From contig JAEZIN010000006.1 of assembly GCA_023436585.1 (NCBI GenBank), positions 124,001-188,000 on the forward strand: 64,000 bases of DNA, read 5' to 3'. Below the pieces are notes generated by a model that made no database searches, had not been told where the DNA came from, and saw only the letters and a program-made list of their open reading frames with translations. The stretch's first letter is position 1; each line of letters starts with the position of its first letter. Origin of the DNA: Bacillota bacterium. GTDB lineage: Bacteria > Bacillota > Clostridia > Christensenellales > Aristaeellaceae. The position numbers and the translations under genes were made by a program. This document shows positions 54,045 to 61,815 of the stretch, piece by piece.

Positions 54045-57000
54045 ATGAACGACAATACACAGATCCGGACGACAATAAGAACATATCCGCAGATTTACGC
54101 CTATACACTGCCCGATATTCGGGAGGATGACGGTTGGATAAAAATTGGATATACGGAACGCCGCAACGCGGAAGACCGCATAAAAGAACAGACGCACACG
54201 GCGGCGATAAACCTAAAATACTCTTTGCTATGGACGGAGCCCGCGCTGACTAACTCCGGAAAATGGTTCGTCGATAAAGAGCTTCACTCTTATTTGAAGC
54301 GATTCAAAGGCATAAAGCAGCGCCCTAATACGGAGTGGTTTTATTACGACGGCACGCCGGATAAGGCGCGCACCGACGTTATTGATTATAAAAACGGTGT
54401 ATTCAATCAGGCAGTAGCGGGAAGTGAATATATGCTCCGCGCCGAGCAGGAGGACGCGGTAGCGCGGACACTTGCATACGCGAAGGAATACCCGAACGGC
54501 GAATTCTTGTGGAACGCTAAGCCGCGATTCGGCAAGACGCTGACGACATATGACCTTATGCGCCGTATGGACGCGAAAAAGGTTCTGGTCGTGACAAACC
54601 GCCCCGCAATCGCGAATTCGTGGTTTGATGATTTTGAGAAGTTTATCGCCTGGCAGACGGACTATGCCTTTATATCGACGACGGATTCGCTGAAAGACCG
54701 CCAAACATTAACATACGAGCAATTCATGGCTCAAATTATGAAAGGCAAGAATCGTCGGCTGGCGTTCATTTCGCTCCAAGATCTAAAAGGCTCTGTACAT
54801 TTCGGCGGAGACTACAGAAAGCTGGAGTGGGTTAAGAATGGAGAGTGGGATTTACTCGTCATCGACGAGGCACACGAAGGTGTCGATACTTTCAAGACCG
54901 ACGTCGCGTTCAACGAGATAAAGCGCAATTTCACGTTGCATTTATCAGGAACGCCGTTTCGTGCGATTGCCTCCGGTAAATTCAACGAGAAGCAGATATT
55001 TAACTGGACATACGCCGATGAGCAGGACGCGAAAGAGTCGTGGGATAACGTCGAAGAAAACAACCCTTATGAGAGCCTCCCGCGCCTAAATCTGTTCTCA
55101 TATCAGATGAGCCAGATGATAACGGACAAGGTCAACCGCGGCGCGGAAATTGACGGCAAGGAAATAGACTTCGCTTTTGATTTGAACGAATTCTTCGCGA
55201 CAGGCGATAACGGAAAATTCCTGCACGAGCCCGAAATCAAAAAGTGGCTCGATACATTGTCCAGCAATGAGAAATACCCGTTTTCGACGGATGAATTACG
55301 CTCAGAATTAAGGCACACGATGTGGCTTTTAAACCGCGTTGACAGCGCCAAAGCTCTGCACAAAATGCTGAAAGACCATCCAGCATTTACGGACCATGAA
55401 ATCGTCTTAGCTGCCGGAGACGGCAGGACAGAGGACGATCCCGTCGCGAACGATAACTCATTTAATCGCGTCCGCGAGGCGATAAAGACGAACGAGCGAA
55501 CTATAACGCTGACTGTCAGGCAGCTTACCACCGGCGTGACTATTCCCGAGTGGACTGCAGTGTTAATGCTTTCAAACCTGAAATCGCCGAGCCTCTATAT
55601 GCAGGCGGCGTTCCGCTCGCAGAACCCGTGGGATTATGAGGATGAAAATGGCGAGAAACGCAAAAAACAGAACGCGTATGTATTCGATTTCGCACCGGAG
55701 CGCACGCTCATAATTTACGACGAAATCGCGAATAACCTGAACGCCAAAACAGCCGACGGCGGCGGCACGACCGAAGACCGAGAGAACAATATCCGTGAGC
55801 TCTTAAATTTCTTCCCCGTTATCGCCGAGGACAAAGACGGCAAAATGGTGGAGCTGGATGTAAAGCAGGTTCTCACTATTCCGAAGACGATAAAGGCGCA
55901 GGAAGTTGTAAAGCGCGGCTTTATGTCGAACTTCCTGTTCCAGAATGTCACCGGTATTTTCGCGTCGTCGCAAGTCCGCGAGATATTGGAGCAGCTCAAT
56001 CCTGTGCCCGTCGGCAAGGTTACACCGGTGAAAACCGAAGAGCATATCGATACAAAAGGCGTCGAGGTCGACAGTGCCGGTAACGCGACAGTCGAGCCGG
56101 AAATCGTAATAAACACAACCGAAGCCAGATTCGGCGCAAAAGTCTACGCTGATATAATAAAAGCAGCTGAGGATGCCTCAGCAACGCCCGCCACGAGCCT
56201 TACGAGCGAGATCGCGTCTGTATTCACTAACAGCATTCTCGACACGGCAAAAGAAATCGCCAAAGACAACAATGTCACCGTGGCGCAAGCCGAGCAGGTT
56301 GTTAGGCAGAACGCAAATGTGATCGCCCGCGAGGTTGAATACGTACAAAAGCAATCAGACATAAAGGTTGCAGAAGCCGAGGTTGAATTCGACAGGCAAA
56401 TCGCAGCAGCGCAGAACAACAAGGCAGCCGAAGAAGCCGCAAAGGTGGCATATGAAAAGCGGCAGAAAGAGATTGCCGAAGAGCTTCAAAAGAAGATAGT
56501 CGAAACCGTCACCGAAAAATCGAAGGAACTCGTCAAGCAGACAACGGAAACGATTCTGCAAAAAGCTGAACAGAAAAAGAAATATGACGTCGAGGACGAA
56601 GTCCGCGCCCGTTTGCGCGGTTTTGCCCGCACGATTCCGTCTTTCTTGATGGCTTACGGCACGACGGCGACGACGCTTGAAAATTTCGACACAACAATCA
56701 ACGACGATGTATTCAAAGAGGTCACCGGCATTACGCTGGAGCAATTCCGAATCCTGCGGGACGCACCGAACTTCTTCTTCAACCCGATCGTATTCAACGA
56801 GGCGATTCTGGAATTCCAACGCAAGCGCGAGGAACTCGCTGATTATTTCGATGAGTCGCACACGGAAGACATCTTCGACTATATCCCGCCGCAGAGAAAC
56901 AATCAGATTTACACGCCCAAATGGGTTGTGAAGATGATGCTCGACAAGTTGGAGGAGGAAAACCCCGACCTCTACGCTGACAAGGACAAGACTTTTGCGG

Positions 57001-58271
57001 ATTTGTATGTAAAGTCGGGGCTTTACCTGGCCGAAATCGTCAAACGGCTGTATGCCGGGCTTGAAAGCGTTATCCCGAATAAGGAAACAAGGTTGAAGCA
57101 CATTCTGGAGCATCAGGTCTACGGCTTCGCGCCGAGCGAGATTATATACAACATCGCGCGGAACTTTGTATTCGGCGGCTTCCCGAATATAGACAACTCG
57201 CACCTGAAATGTAGCGATTTAACCGAAACTGCAAAATCAGGAGGAACATTGAAAATGAAGTTTGACGCGGTCGTTGGCAACCCGCCGTATAATGAGGAAA
57301 CAAAGGACACAAGCGACAGTGCTATCTATTATGTTTTTTACGATTTAGCAGAGCGAACGTCGCAAAGATACTGCCTGATTTCACCTGCAAGATTTCTGTT
57401 TAATGCGGGTAAAACTCCGACTGTATGGAATGAAAAAATGCTTGCTGATGAACATGTTAAAATTCTGTTCTATGAGCAGGTTTCGGGAAATGTATTTCCG
57501 AACACCGATATTAAGGGCGGAGTTGCTGTACTGTATCGTGATAGTAATGTTAAGTTTGGAAAAATCGGGACATTTACGATTTTTGATAAGCTAAATTTTA
57601 TTGTTCAGAAAGTCGTAAATAGCACTGGTTTTGAAAGCATTGTGTCGAGTATGTATGTGCAAGAAAAGTTTAACCTTGATGTTTTGTATACAGACTTTCC
57701 GAACGCAAAAAGCAAAATAGGCAGCCAAGGAAGCGAAAAACGATTAACCACTTCTATTTTTGTTACTTTAGGGATTTTTACTGAAGAAAGAACCTCGCCA
57801 AACGATATAAGAATATTGGGACTTGTAAAAAACATACGACAGTACCGATTTATCAAAAGAAAATATATAGAAGAACATCCCAACTTGGAAAAATACAAGG
57901 TCATGATTCCTGCCGCAAATGGTACAGGTGCAATAGGTGAAGTGCTAAGTACACCCCTAATCGGGGAGCCCCTAATCGGATATACCCAAAGTTTTATATC
58001 AATTGGTGCTTTTGATAATGAAATTGAAGCGCAAAACTGTCTGAAATATATCAAGTCAAAGTTCGCCCGTACGATGCTCGGCGTTCTGAAAATAACGCAA
58101 CATAATCAGCGTGAAAAGTGGGAATATGTCCCTCTGCAGGACTTTACGCCGCAGAGCGACATTGACTGGACGCAGTCCATCACTGACATCGACCGCCAGC
58201 TTTACGCCAAATACAGTCTGGACGAGAAAGAGATTGCGTTCATTGAGGATAAGGTTAAGGCGATGGAATAA
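54045..58271 (+). CDS. single-chain GIY-YIG / DEAD helicase / N6-adenine methyltransferase restriction enzyme
   Basis: The 1408 residues read in order: a GIY-YIG-like nuclease (about 15-110; YAYTLPDI, GWIKIGYTER, NTEWFYYDG), a superfamily 2 helicase (about 130-620; PRFGKT at 160-165, VIDEAHEG with DEAH from 274, LSGTPFRAI, QAAFRSQNPW), a Lys/Glu-rich coiled linker (about 750-880), an adenine methylase (IYTPKWVVKMML, then GNPPYNEE with NPPY at 1079-1082) and a C-terminal region suited to DNA recognition (about 1130-1400). The order matches type ISP enzymes, but with GIY-YIG in place of an Mrr nuclease. It should methylate host DNA and cut unmodified DNA. All motors and catalytic motifs look intact. 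The last ~300 residues are AT-richer, as expected for an exchangeable specificity part. Confidence 0.85.
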   Translation: MNDNTQIRTTIRTYPQIYAYTLPDIREDDGWIKIGYTERRNAEDRIKEQTHTAAINLKYSLLWTEPALTNSGKWFVDKELHSYLKRFKGIKQRPNTEWFYYDGTPDKARTDVIDYKNGVFNQAVAGSEYMLRAEQEDAVARTLAYAKEYPNGEFLWNAKPRFGKTLTTYDLMRRMDAKKVLVVTNRPAIANSWFDDFEKFIAWQTDYAFISTTDSLKDRQTLTYEQFMAQIMKGKNRRLAFISLQDLKGSVHFGGDYRKLEWVKNGEWDLLVIDEAHEGVDTFKTDVAFNEIKRNFTLHLSGTPFRAIASGKFNEKQIFNWTYADEQDAKESWDNVEENNPYESLPRLNLFSYQMSQMITDKVNRGAEIDGKEIDFAFDLNEFFATGDNGKFLHEPEIKKWLDTLSSNEKYPFSTDELRSELRHTMWLLNRVDSAKALHKMLKDHPAFTDHEIVLAAGDGRTEDDPVANDNSFNRVREAIKTNERTITLTVRQLTTGVTIPEWTAVLMLSNLKSPSLYMQAAFRSQNPWDYEDENGEKRKKQNAYVFDFAPERTLIIYDEIANNLNAKTADGGGTTEDRENNIRELLNFFPVIAEDKDGKMVELDVKQVLTIPKTIKAQEVVKRGFMSNFLFQNVTGIFASSQVREILEQLNPVPVGKVTPVKTEEHIDTKGVEVDSAGNATVEPEIVINTTEARFGAKVYADIIKAAEDASATPATSLTSEIASVFTNSILDTAKEIAKDNNVTVAQAEQVVRQNANVIAREVEYVQKQSDIKVAEAEVEFDRQIAAAQNNKAAEEAAKVAYEKRQKEIAEELQKKIVETVTEKSKELVKQTTETILQKAEQKKKYDVEDEVRARLRGFARTIPSFLMAYGTTATTLENFDTTINDDVFKEVTGITLEQFRILRDAPNFFFNPIVFNEAILEFQRKREELADYFDESHTEDIFDYIPPQRNNQIYTPKWVVKMMLDKLEEENPDLYADKDKTFADLYVKSGLYLAEIVKRLYAGLESVIPNKETRLKHILEHQVYGFAPSEIIYNIARNFVFGGFPNIDNSHLKCSDLTETAKSGGTLKMKFDAVVGNPPYNEETKDTSDSAIYYVFYDLAERTSQRYCLISPARFLFNAGKTPTVWNEKMLADEHVKILFYEQVSGNVFPNTDIKGGVAVLYRDSNVKFGKIGTFTIFDKLNFIVQKVVNSTGFESIVSSMYVQEKFNLDVLYTDFPNAKSKIGSQGSEKRLTTSIFVTLGIFTEERTSPNDIRILGLVKNIRQYRFIKRKYIEEHPNLEKYKVMIPAANGTGAIGEVLSTPLIGEPLIGYTQSFISIGAFDNEIEAQNCLKYIKSKFARTMLGVLKITQHNQREKWEYVPLQDFTPQSDIDWTQSITDIDRQLYAKYSLDEKEIAFIEDKVKAME

Positions 58272-58329
58272 CGCTCCCTATGTTCAAGGGAAAGAGAAGG
58301 TAGACGTAACAAAAACGAGGTGAACGTCA

Positions 58330-58560
58330 ATGTGGCATCGCCAGCGTCAACGCATCGACAAGGTGGATGAAGATTGGCGGGGCTTCGTGCAGCAGCAGAA
58401 GGGAGAGGAAATCTCGTCTATCATTACAGAGGAAAAGCTAAAGCCGGAGGAAACCAGTAAGCTGATGGATAATTCCTTCCGGGACGGGGTGCTTAAGACG
58501 ACCAGCACCAACATTGACCGCAGCATGCCTTCTGTGTCGCGTTTCGGCGGCGGCGGCTGA
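58330..58560 (+). pseudogene. remnant of type I restriction HsdR C-terminus
   Basis: The 76 codons KVDEDWRGFVQQQKGEEISS ... LKPEETSKLMDNSFRDG ... TSTNIDRSMPSVSRFGGGG match the C-terminal end of EcoR124-type HsdR subunits (DVDEDW, NLKPEET, NAFRDG, MPP.SRFGGG). The rest of hsdR is absent, so this is a decayed scrap of an earlier type I system. The GC content is higher than in neighbours, again suggesting separate origin. Confidence 0.75.
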
Positions 58561-58672
58561 AGGGGGTTTTTGAAAAATGCTTCGGGATCGTATGACGGAC
58601 GCAAATTAGGACGACGGCCCGAATTCTTCGGTAGTAGCATTCTAAACAAAACAACAGACAGGAGGGATTAAC

Positions 58673-59635
58673 GTGCTTTACTGCATGAGGGAGTCTTTGA
58701 CACAGCTTCGAGAAATTGGATTTGAAACGGAAAAAGCTATGCAGAGATTATGCGAAACAAACATCAGTGCGTTGCTCGGCCTCACTTTGGTGGCCAGTGA
58801 ATTTACTGTTGCACGCTTTCGCTTTGACAGCGTCGCTTACAATGGGGAGAGTAATTCATTCATCATCATTGAGTACAAGAATGACCGAAATTTCTCGGTT
58901 GTCGATCAGGGATACAGTTATATTTCAACACTTCAGGAGCATCGAGCAGATTTTGTGTTAAAGTACAATCAGGTATTAGGGACAGCAAAGGGGCTGAATG
59001 ATTTTGACTGGACACAGGTGCGTGTATTATTCGTTGCACCGAGTTTTACTGAATATCAGTTGGGTTCGATCCGTTTTAACGATCTTCCCATGGAGCTATG
59101 GAAGATTAAACGGTATGAACAAGGAATCATCCAGTTCGAACAAATACAGCCTCCTCGGACGACAGCCAGTATCTCAGGATATGTTCCGTTTGAGGTCACC
59201 GGAGTGAACCAGCAAAGTATTACACAACGTGAAAGCGAATCGAACTCCGGCAGACTTGAGCGCGAAATCATCGTTTATCAAGAGGAAGACCGCTTAGCTG
59301 ATGGAGGTGATACGACTCGAGATCTTTATCAAGAATTGAAAGAGTTTATTACGTCCCTTGATGACGGTATTGTTGTAAAAGCAACAAAACTATATATCGG
59401 CTTCCTGATTCGAAATCATAATCTAGTAGATATAAAACTCCAGCAAAGATCGATTGTTGTCTGGCTCAATACTAAATATGGCAAATTGGTTGATCCCCAA
59501 GGCATAATTCGCGACGTCACTCATATTGGACATCACGGAAACGGAGATTGTGAAATCAAAATTGCCAATCACTCTCACATGGGATATATTAAGGATTTGA
59601 TTCGAGAGCATTATACTAATCAAAACGGCAATTGA
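58673..59635 (+). CDS. PD-(D/E)XK-like nuclease-fold protein with DUF5655-like C-terminus
   Basis: The 320-residue protein has an N-terminal nuclease-like fold with RFDSVAY (Asp52) and FIIIEYKND (Glu67-x-Lys69), the D...ExK arrangement of PD-(D/E)XK enzymes, then a linker and a C-terminal domain (about 215-315; DLYQELKEFITSLDDGI, HIGHHGNGDCEIKI) similar to DUF5655. The GTG at 58673 stands 7 bp behind GGAGGG. It is the last cargo gene. Association with restriction genes suggests DNA targeting, though some relatives are annotated only as predicted transport proteins. Confidence 0.72.
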   Translation: MLYCMRESLTQLREIGFETEKAMQRLCETNISALLGLTLVASEFTVARFRFDSVAYNGESNSFIIIEYKNDRNFSVVDQGYSYISTLQEHRADFVLKYNQVLGTAKGLNDFDWTQVRVLFVAPSFTEYQLGSIRFNDLPMELWKIKRYEQGIIQFEQIQPPRTTASISGYVPFEVTGVNQQSITQRESESNSGRLEREIIVYQEEDRLADGGDTTRDLYQELKEFITSLDDGIVVKATKLYIGFLIRNHNLVDIKLQQRSIVVWLNTKYGKLVDPQGIIRDVTHIGHHGNGDCEIKIANHSHMGYIKDLIREHYTNQNGN

Positions 59636-59811
59636 TGGACTGCCTAGAAGAGGGCAAGAGGCGCAAGTAAAAAGGAAAGATGGGCGCTGAGGACGAGGTG
59701 AAGCAAGACTAAAATTGATCATTGCGGCGGTTTTCATGTCTTCTGGGTAACTGTCAATATAGAATTATTACCAGGCAATGATGCCAACAGAAGACGATTT
59801 TGTAGAATACA

Positions 59812-59842
59812 AATGAAAAAACCGCCCCTTATGGGCGGCTTT
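59812..59842 (-). terminator. terminator of the intact tRNA-Val
   Basis: On the minus strand GCCGCCC / GGGGCGG with a TTTTTTC tail follows directly after the tRNA CCA. Confidence 0.88.
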
Positions 59843-59843
59843 T

Positions 59844-59919
59844 TGGTGGTCTGTACTGGACTCGAACCAGTGACCCCGTCGATGTGAACGACGTGCTCTA
59901 CCAACTGAGCCAACAGACC
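59844..59919 (-). tRNA. tRNA-Val (anticodon CAC), intact, inside the island
   Basis: A complete 76-nt cloverleaf: acceptor GGTCTGT / ACAGACC, D-arm GCTC-AGTTGGTA-GAGC, anticodon stem CGTCG / CGACG with loop TTCACAT (CAC, reading GUG), T-arm ACTGG-TTCGAGT-CCAGT, and discriminator A plus encoded CCA. Its acceptor stem differs from that of the split tRNA, so it is not simply a reconstituted copy. It lies 65 bp downstream of the 5' half of the split gene and can be transcribed from that gene's promoter. Confidence 0.93.
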
Positions 59920-59984
59920 ATATACCACAATCCGTTTTGGTTAACGGTAGGGGTTGGTGTTTTATGTGAACTAGCCACAATGGA

Positions 59985-60006
59985 CTACCAACTGAGCCAA
60001 AGCACC
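59985..60006 (-). pseudogene. 5' half of the split tRNA-Val (right end of island)
   Basis: On the minus strand, 22 nt (GGTGCTTTGGCTCAGTTGG then TAG) give the 5' acceptor strand, D-stem and D-loop of a tRNA-Val, after which the sequence departs into island DNA. GGTGCTT is perfectly complementary to AAGCACC of the 3' half at 49858-49864. Joining both halves at TGGTAG gives a normal 76-nt tRNA with CCA. Confidence 0.85.
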
Positions 60007-60047
60007 ATTTTGGTATTTTTGCTGCCAGGTTTTTGGCGGCATGAAGA

Positions 60048-60076
60048 ATCATACCATACAGGAAATGGCTTGTCAA
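60048..60076 (-). promoter_or_regulatory. promoter of the (now split) tRNA-Val gene
   Basis: On the minus strand TTGACA (60071-60076) and TATGAT (60048-60053) are 17 bp apart. The start would be near 60041, 35 bp before the tRNA 5' end. It now drives the 5' fragment followed by the island's complete tRNA-Val. Confidence 0.8.
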
Positions 60077-60171
60077 TATCCAAATTTGCTTGGCTGGCAC
60101 ATTTGAGGGGCGGATTTTATGGCACAGGCTTGTATTGCCTGTTGGTTCATGAGAAGAAGCATAAAGGGTTG

Positions 60172-60204
60172 AAATGAAAACAGAGAAGCTATTGTCAGCT
60201 TCTC
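60172..60204 (-). terminator. candidate terminator of the small helical-protein gene
   Basis: On the minus strand GAGAAGCT / AGCTTCTC is followed by TGTTTTCATTTC, about 95 bp after the stop at 60300. Confidence 0.5.
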
Positions 60205-60299
60205 AAAAGGAAGTAGAATATCTAACACACGGTATATGCCATACTATCTATGCAATGGCCTATGGAAGCAGGATGTATTGGCATATACAATTCAAAATG

Positions 60300-60728
60300 T
60301 CACAGGAAGTCCTTCAACTGCTGTACATTTTCTTCTTCAAACGCCAGAAGCCGTTTCATCAGATTCCGTATATCTTCTTCTGCATCCACATACGTTTTTA
60401 GGTTTTTAACGGCGTCGATGATACCCATATTGCTGCCCAGGATCAGCATCTCGGATACATGGGAAGGCGTGGCATCACCGGCCGTTTGAATTCGGACAGA
60501 AATATACGTTTTGATCTTGGAGCAGGTGCTGATCCCCTTTTCCTCATAGCCGTTCTTGTTTAAGAGTTCCCTGGCTTCTGAAAAAATGCTGCGGTATTCC
60601 TCCAGTTGGGCTGAAAGATGGGCCTTGAACTCTTCATCCTCCACAATGTTGATCAGTTGATCTATGGTGATTACACCCATCTGCGCGTTTTGATAGACAA
60701 AGTTCAACAACTCTGTGTTTCCGTTCAT
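60300..60728 (-). CDS. ferritin-like helical protein (DUF2383-type, hypothetical)
   Basis: The 142 residues are almost all helical, starting MNGNTELLNFVYQNAQMGV and ending LLAFEEENVQQLKDFL, with SHVSEMLILGSNMG in the middle. This is the look of four-helix ferritin-like proteins of the DUF2383 group common in Clostridia. The start at 60728 follows GAAGGGAG; a long hydrophobic N-terminal extension of the frame to 60959 has no site. Function unknown; related proteins are sometimes spore-coat associated. Confidence 0.68.
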   Translation of the reverse strand: MNGNTELLNFVYQNAQMGVITIDQLINIVEDEEFKAHLSAQLEEYRSIFSEARELLNKNGYEEKGISTCSKIKTYISVRIQTAGDATPSHVSEMLILGSNMGIIDAVKNLKTYVDAEEDIRNLMKRLLAFEEENVQQLKDFL

Positions 60729-60940
60729 GCTGCTTGCTCTCCCTTCGCAAGGCAGTATGCACAGGTGCGAATGCGCATATGCCAAGAAAAAAACACCTGT
60801 CATCATTCCTGCATAGAAAGCATGTATATTTATATATTTACTTCCATTAATTGATGTGCTAGACTTACCCAGTATAATACTAACAAACATAACGGTTTTT
60901 GACACAAAAGCATGCTCTAATGAAAAGGAGCCGAACAGCA

Positions 60941-61774
60941 ATGAAAAAATGGACTGCAATGCTTTTATCGTTGATCATGGCGTGGGCAGGTATGGCTGGT
61001 GTCGCGTCGGCCTGCACGATATTCAACGCAGCGGGAAACGGGATGATACTGGCCGGGAACAATGAAGATCATGACGACCCGAACGCAGAGGTACGCTTTG
61101 CGCCTGCGTCCGAAGGGAAATTTGGAACGATCACCTTTGCTTTCGGTCCGTTTACCCAAGGCGGCATGAACGACCAAGGGCTTTTTTACGATTTCTTCGC
61201 GGCGGAGAGTTTCAAGGCATCTCCGCTGATTCCGGGCCAAATACTGCCGTCCGGCGAAAAGCCGGACAAAGCGCCAAGCCTGGAAGAATTGCTGGCCATA
61301 TATACGCAATACGATCTATCCAGCAAGAAAATGCTGGAGACATGCGCCACGGTGGAAGAAGCTGCAAGTTTTTATGAGCAGTATTACGAAGGCACTTTGG
61401 GCTACGGATATCTTATGGTGGCCGACAAAACTGGCGCATCCGCCACCATTACCTGGGACTGGGATAAAAATGAGATGCGGGTGGCGCGCAAGAGCGGAAG
61501 CTTTCAGGTTGTGGGCATCGGAAGCAAGTATATCTATCCCCGGCTCAACGAAGGCAATCATGAGGTATCTGCGGATTATTTCAAAGAACTGCTAAAGGAG
61601 ACATCGATAGATATCACGGCCTATTCAAACGTTTATGATTTACAGCAGGGAATCATTTATGTTTATAGCCAGGGCGATTTTGACGCCGTAAAGGTATTTG
61701 ATTTGAAACAGGAGCTTTCAAAAGGAAGTCATGCTTTTTACCTGAAGGATTTATTTGCGGGTCTACAGCAGTGA
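60941..61774 (+). CDS. exported Ntn hydrolase (linear amide C-N hydrolase / acylase-like)
   Basis: The 277-residue protein (ATG at 60941, behind AAAAGGAG) has a signal peptide ending GVASA directly before CTIFNAAGNGM. Cleavage would expose Cys25 as the N-terminal nucleophile, as in choloylglycine or penicillin V acylase-like and acid-ceramidase-like Ntn hydrolases. The following NNEDHDD and the N..G..YD stretch agree with that fold. Possible substrates are bile-salt, N-acyl amino acid or peptide amides; which one is unknown. Confidence 0.72.
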   Translation: MKKWTAMLLSLIMAWAGMAGVASACTIFNAAGNGMILAGNNEDHDDPNAEVRFAPASEGKFGTITFAFGPFTQGGMNDQGLFYDFFAAESFKASPLIPGQILPSGEKPDKAPSLEELLAIYTQYDLSSKKMLETCATVEEAASFYEQYYEGTLGYGYLMVADKTGASATITWDWDKNEMRVARKSGSFQVVGIGSKYIYPRLNEGNHEVSADYFKELLKETSIDITAYSNVYDLQQGIIYVYSQGDFDAVKVFDLKQELSKGSHAFYLKDLFAGLQQ

Positions 61775-61786
61775 CATTACAGGGAA

Positions 61787-61815
61787 TAAAGAATGCCGGG
61801 GCTCAGCCCCGGCAT
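61787..61815 (-). terminator. terminator of the larA-like gene
   Basis: The perfect stem ATGCCGGGGC / GCCCCGGCAT is followed on the minus strand by TCTTTATT. It includes the last codons and stop of the gene. Confidence 0.75.

Larger units (their letters stand above)
49914..59984. mobile_element. 10.07-kb genomic island splitting tRNA-Val, carrying defence-like genes
   Basis: The boundaries are the two halves of one tRNA-Val gene. The 6-bp CTACCA is shared at both junctions (49908-49913 and 59985-59990), and just inside lies a perfect 8-bp inverted repeat, GGCTAGTT (49918-49925) and AACTAGCC (59969-59976). The island carries a complete tRNA-Val(CAC) near its right end, which would replace the broken one. 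Cargo is a membrane GDPD, two HTH regulators, a restriction-modification-like pair, an hsdR remnant and a nuclease-like protein. Much of it is AT-rich. No integrase or transposase is visible, so movement needed one supplied elsewhere or since lost. Confidence 0.75.

Noticed and set aside
56355..57203. 282-codon minus-strand frame inside the restriction enzyme gene
   Set aside because: It overlaps the conserved linker and methylase region and has no ribosome site.
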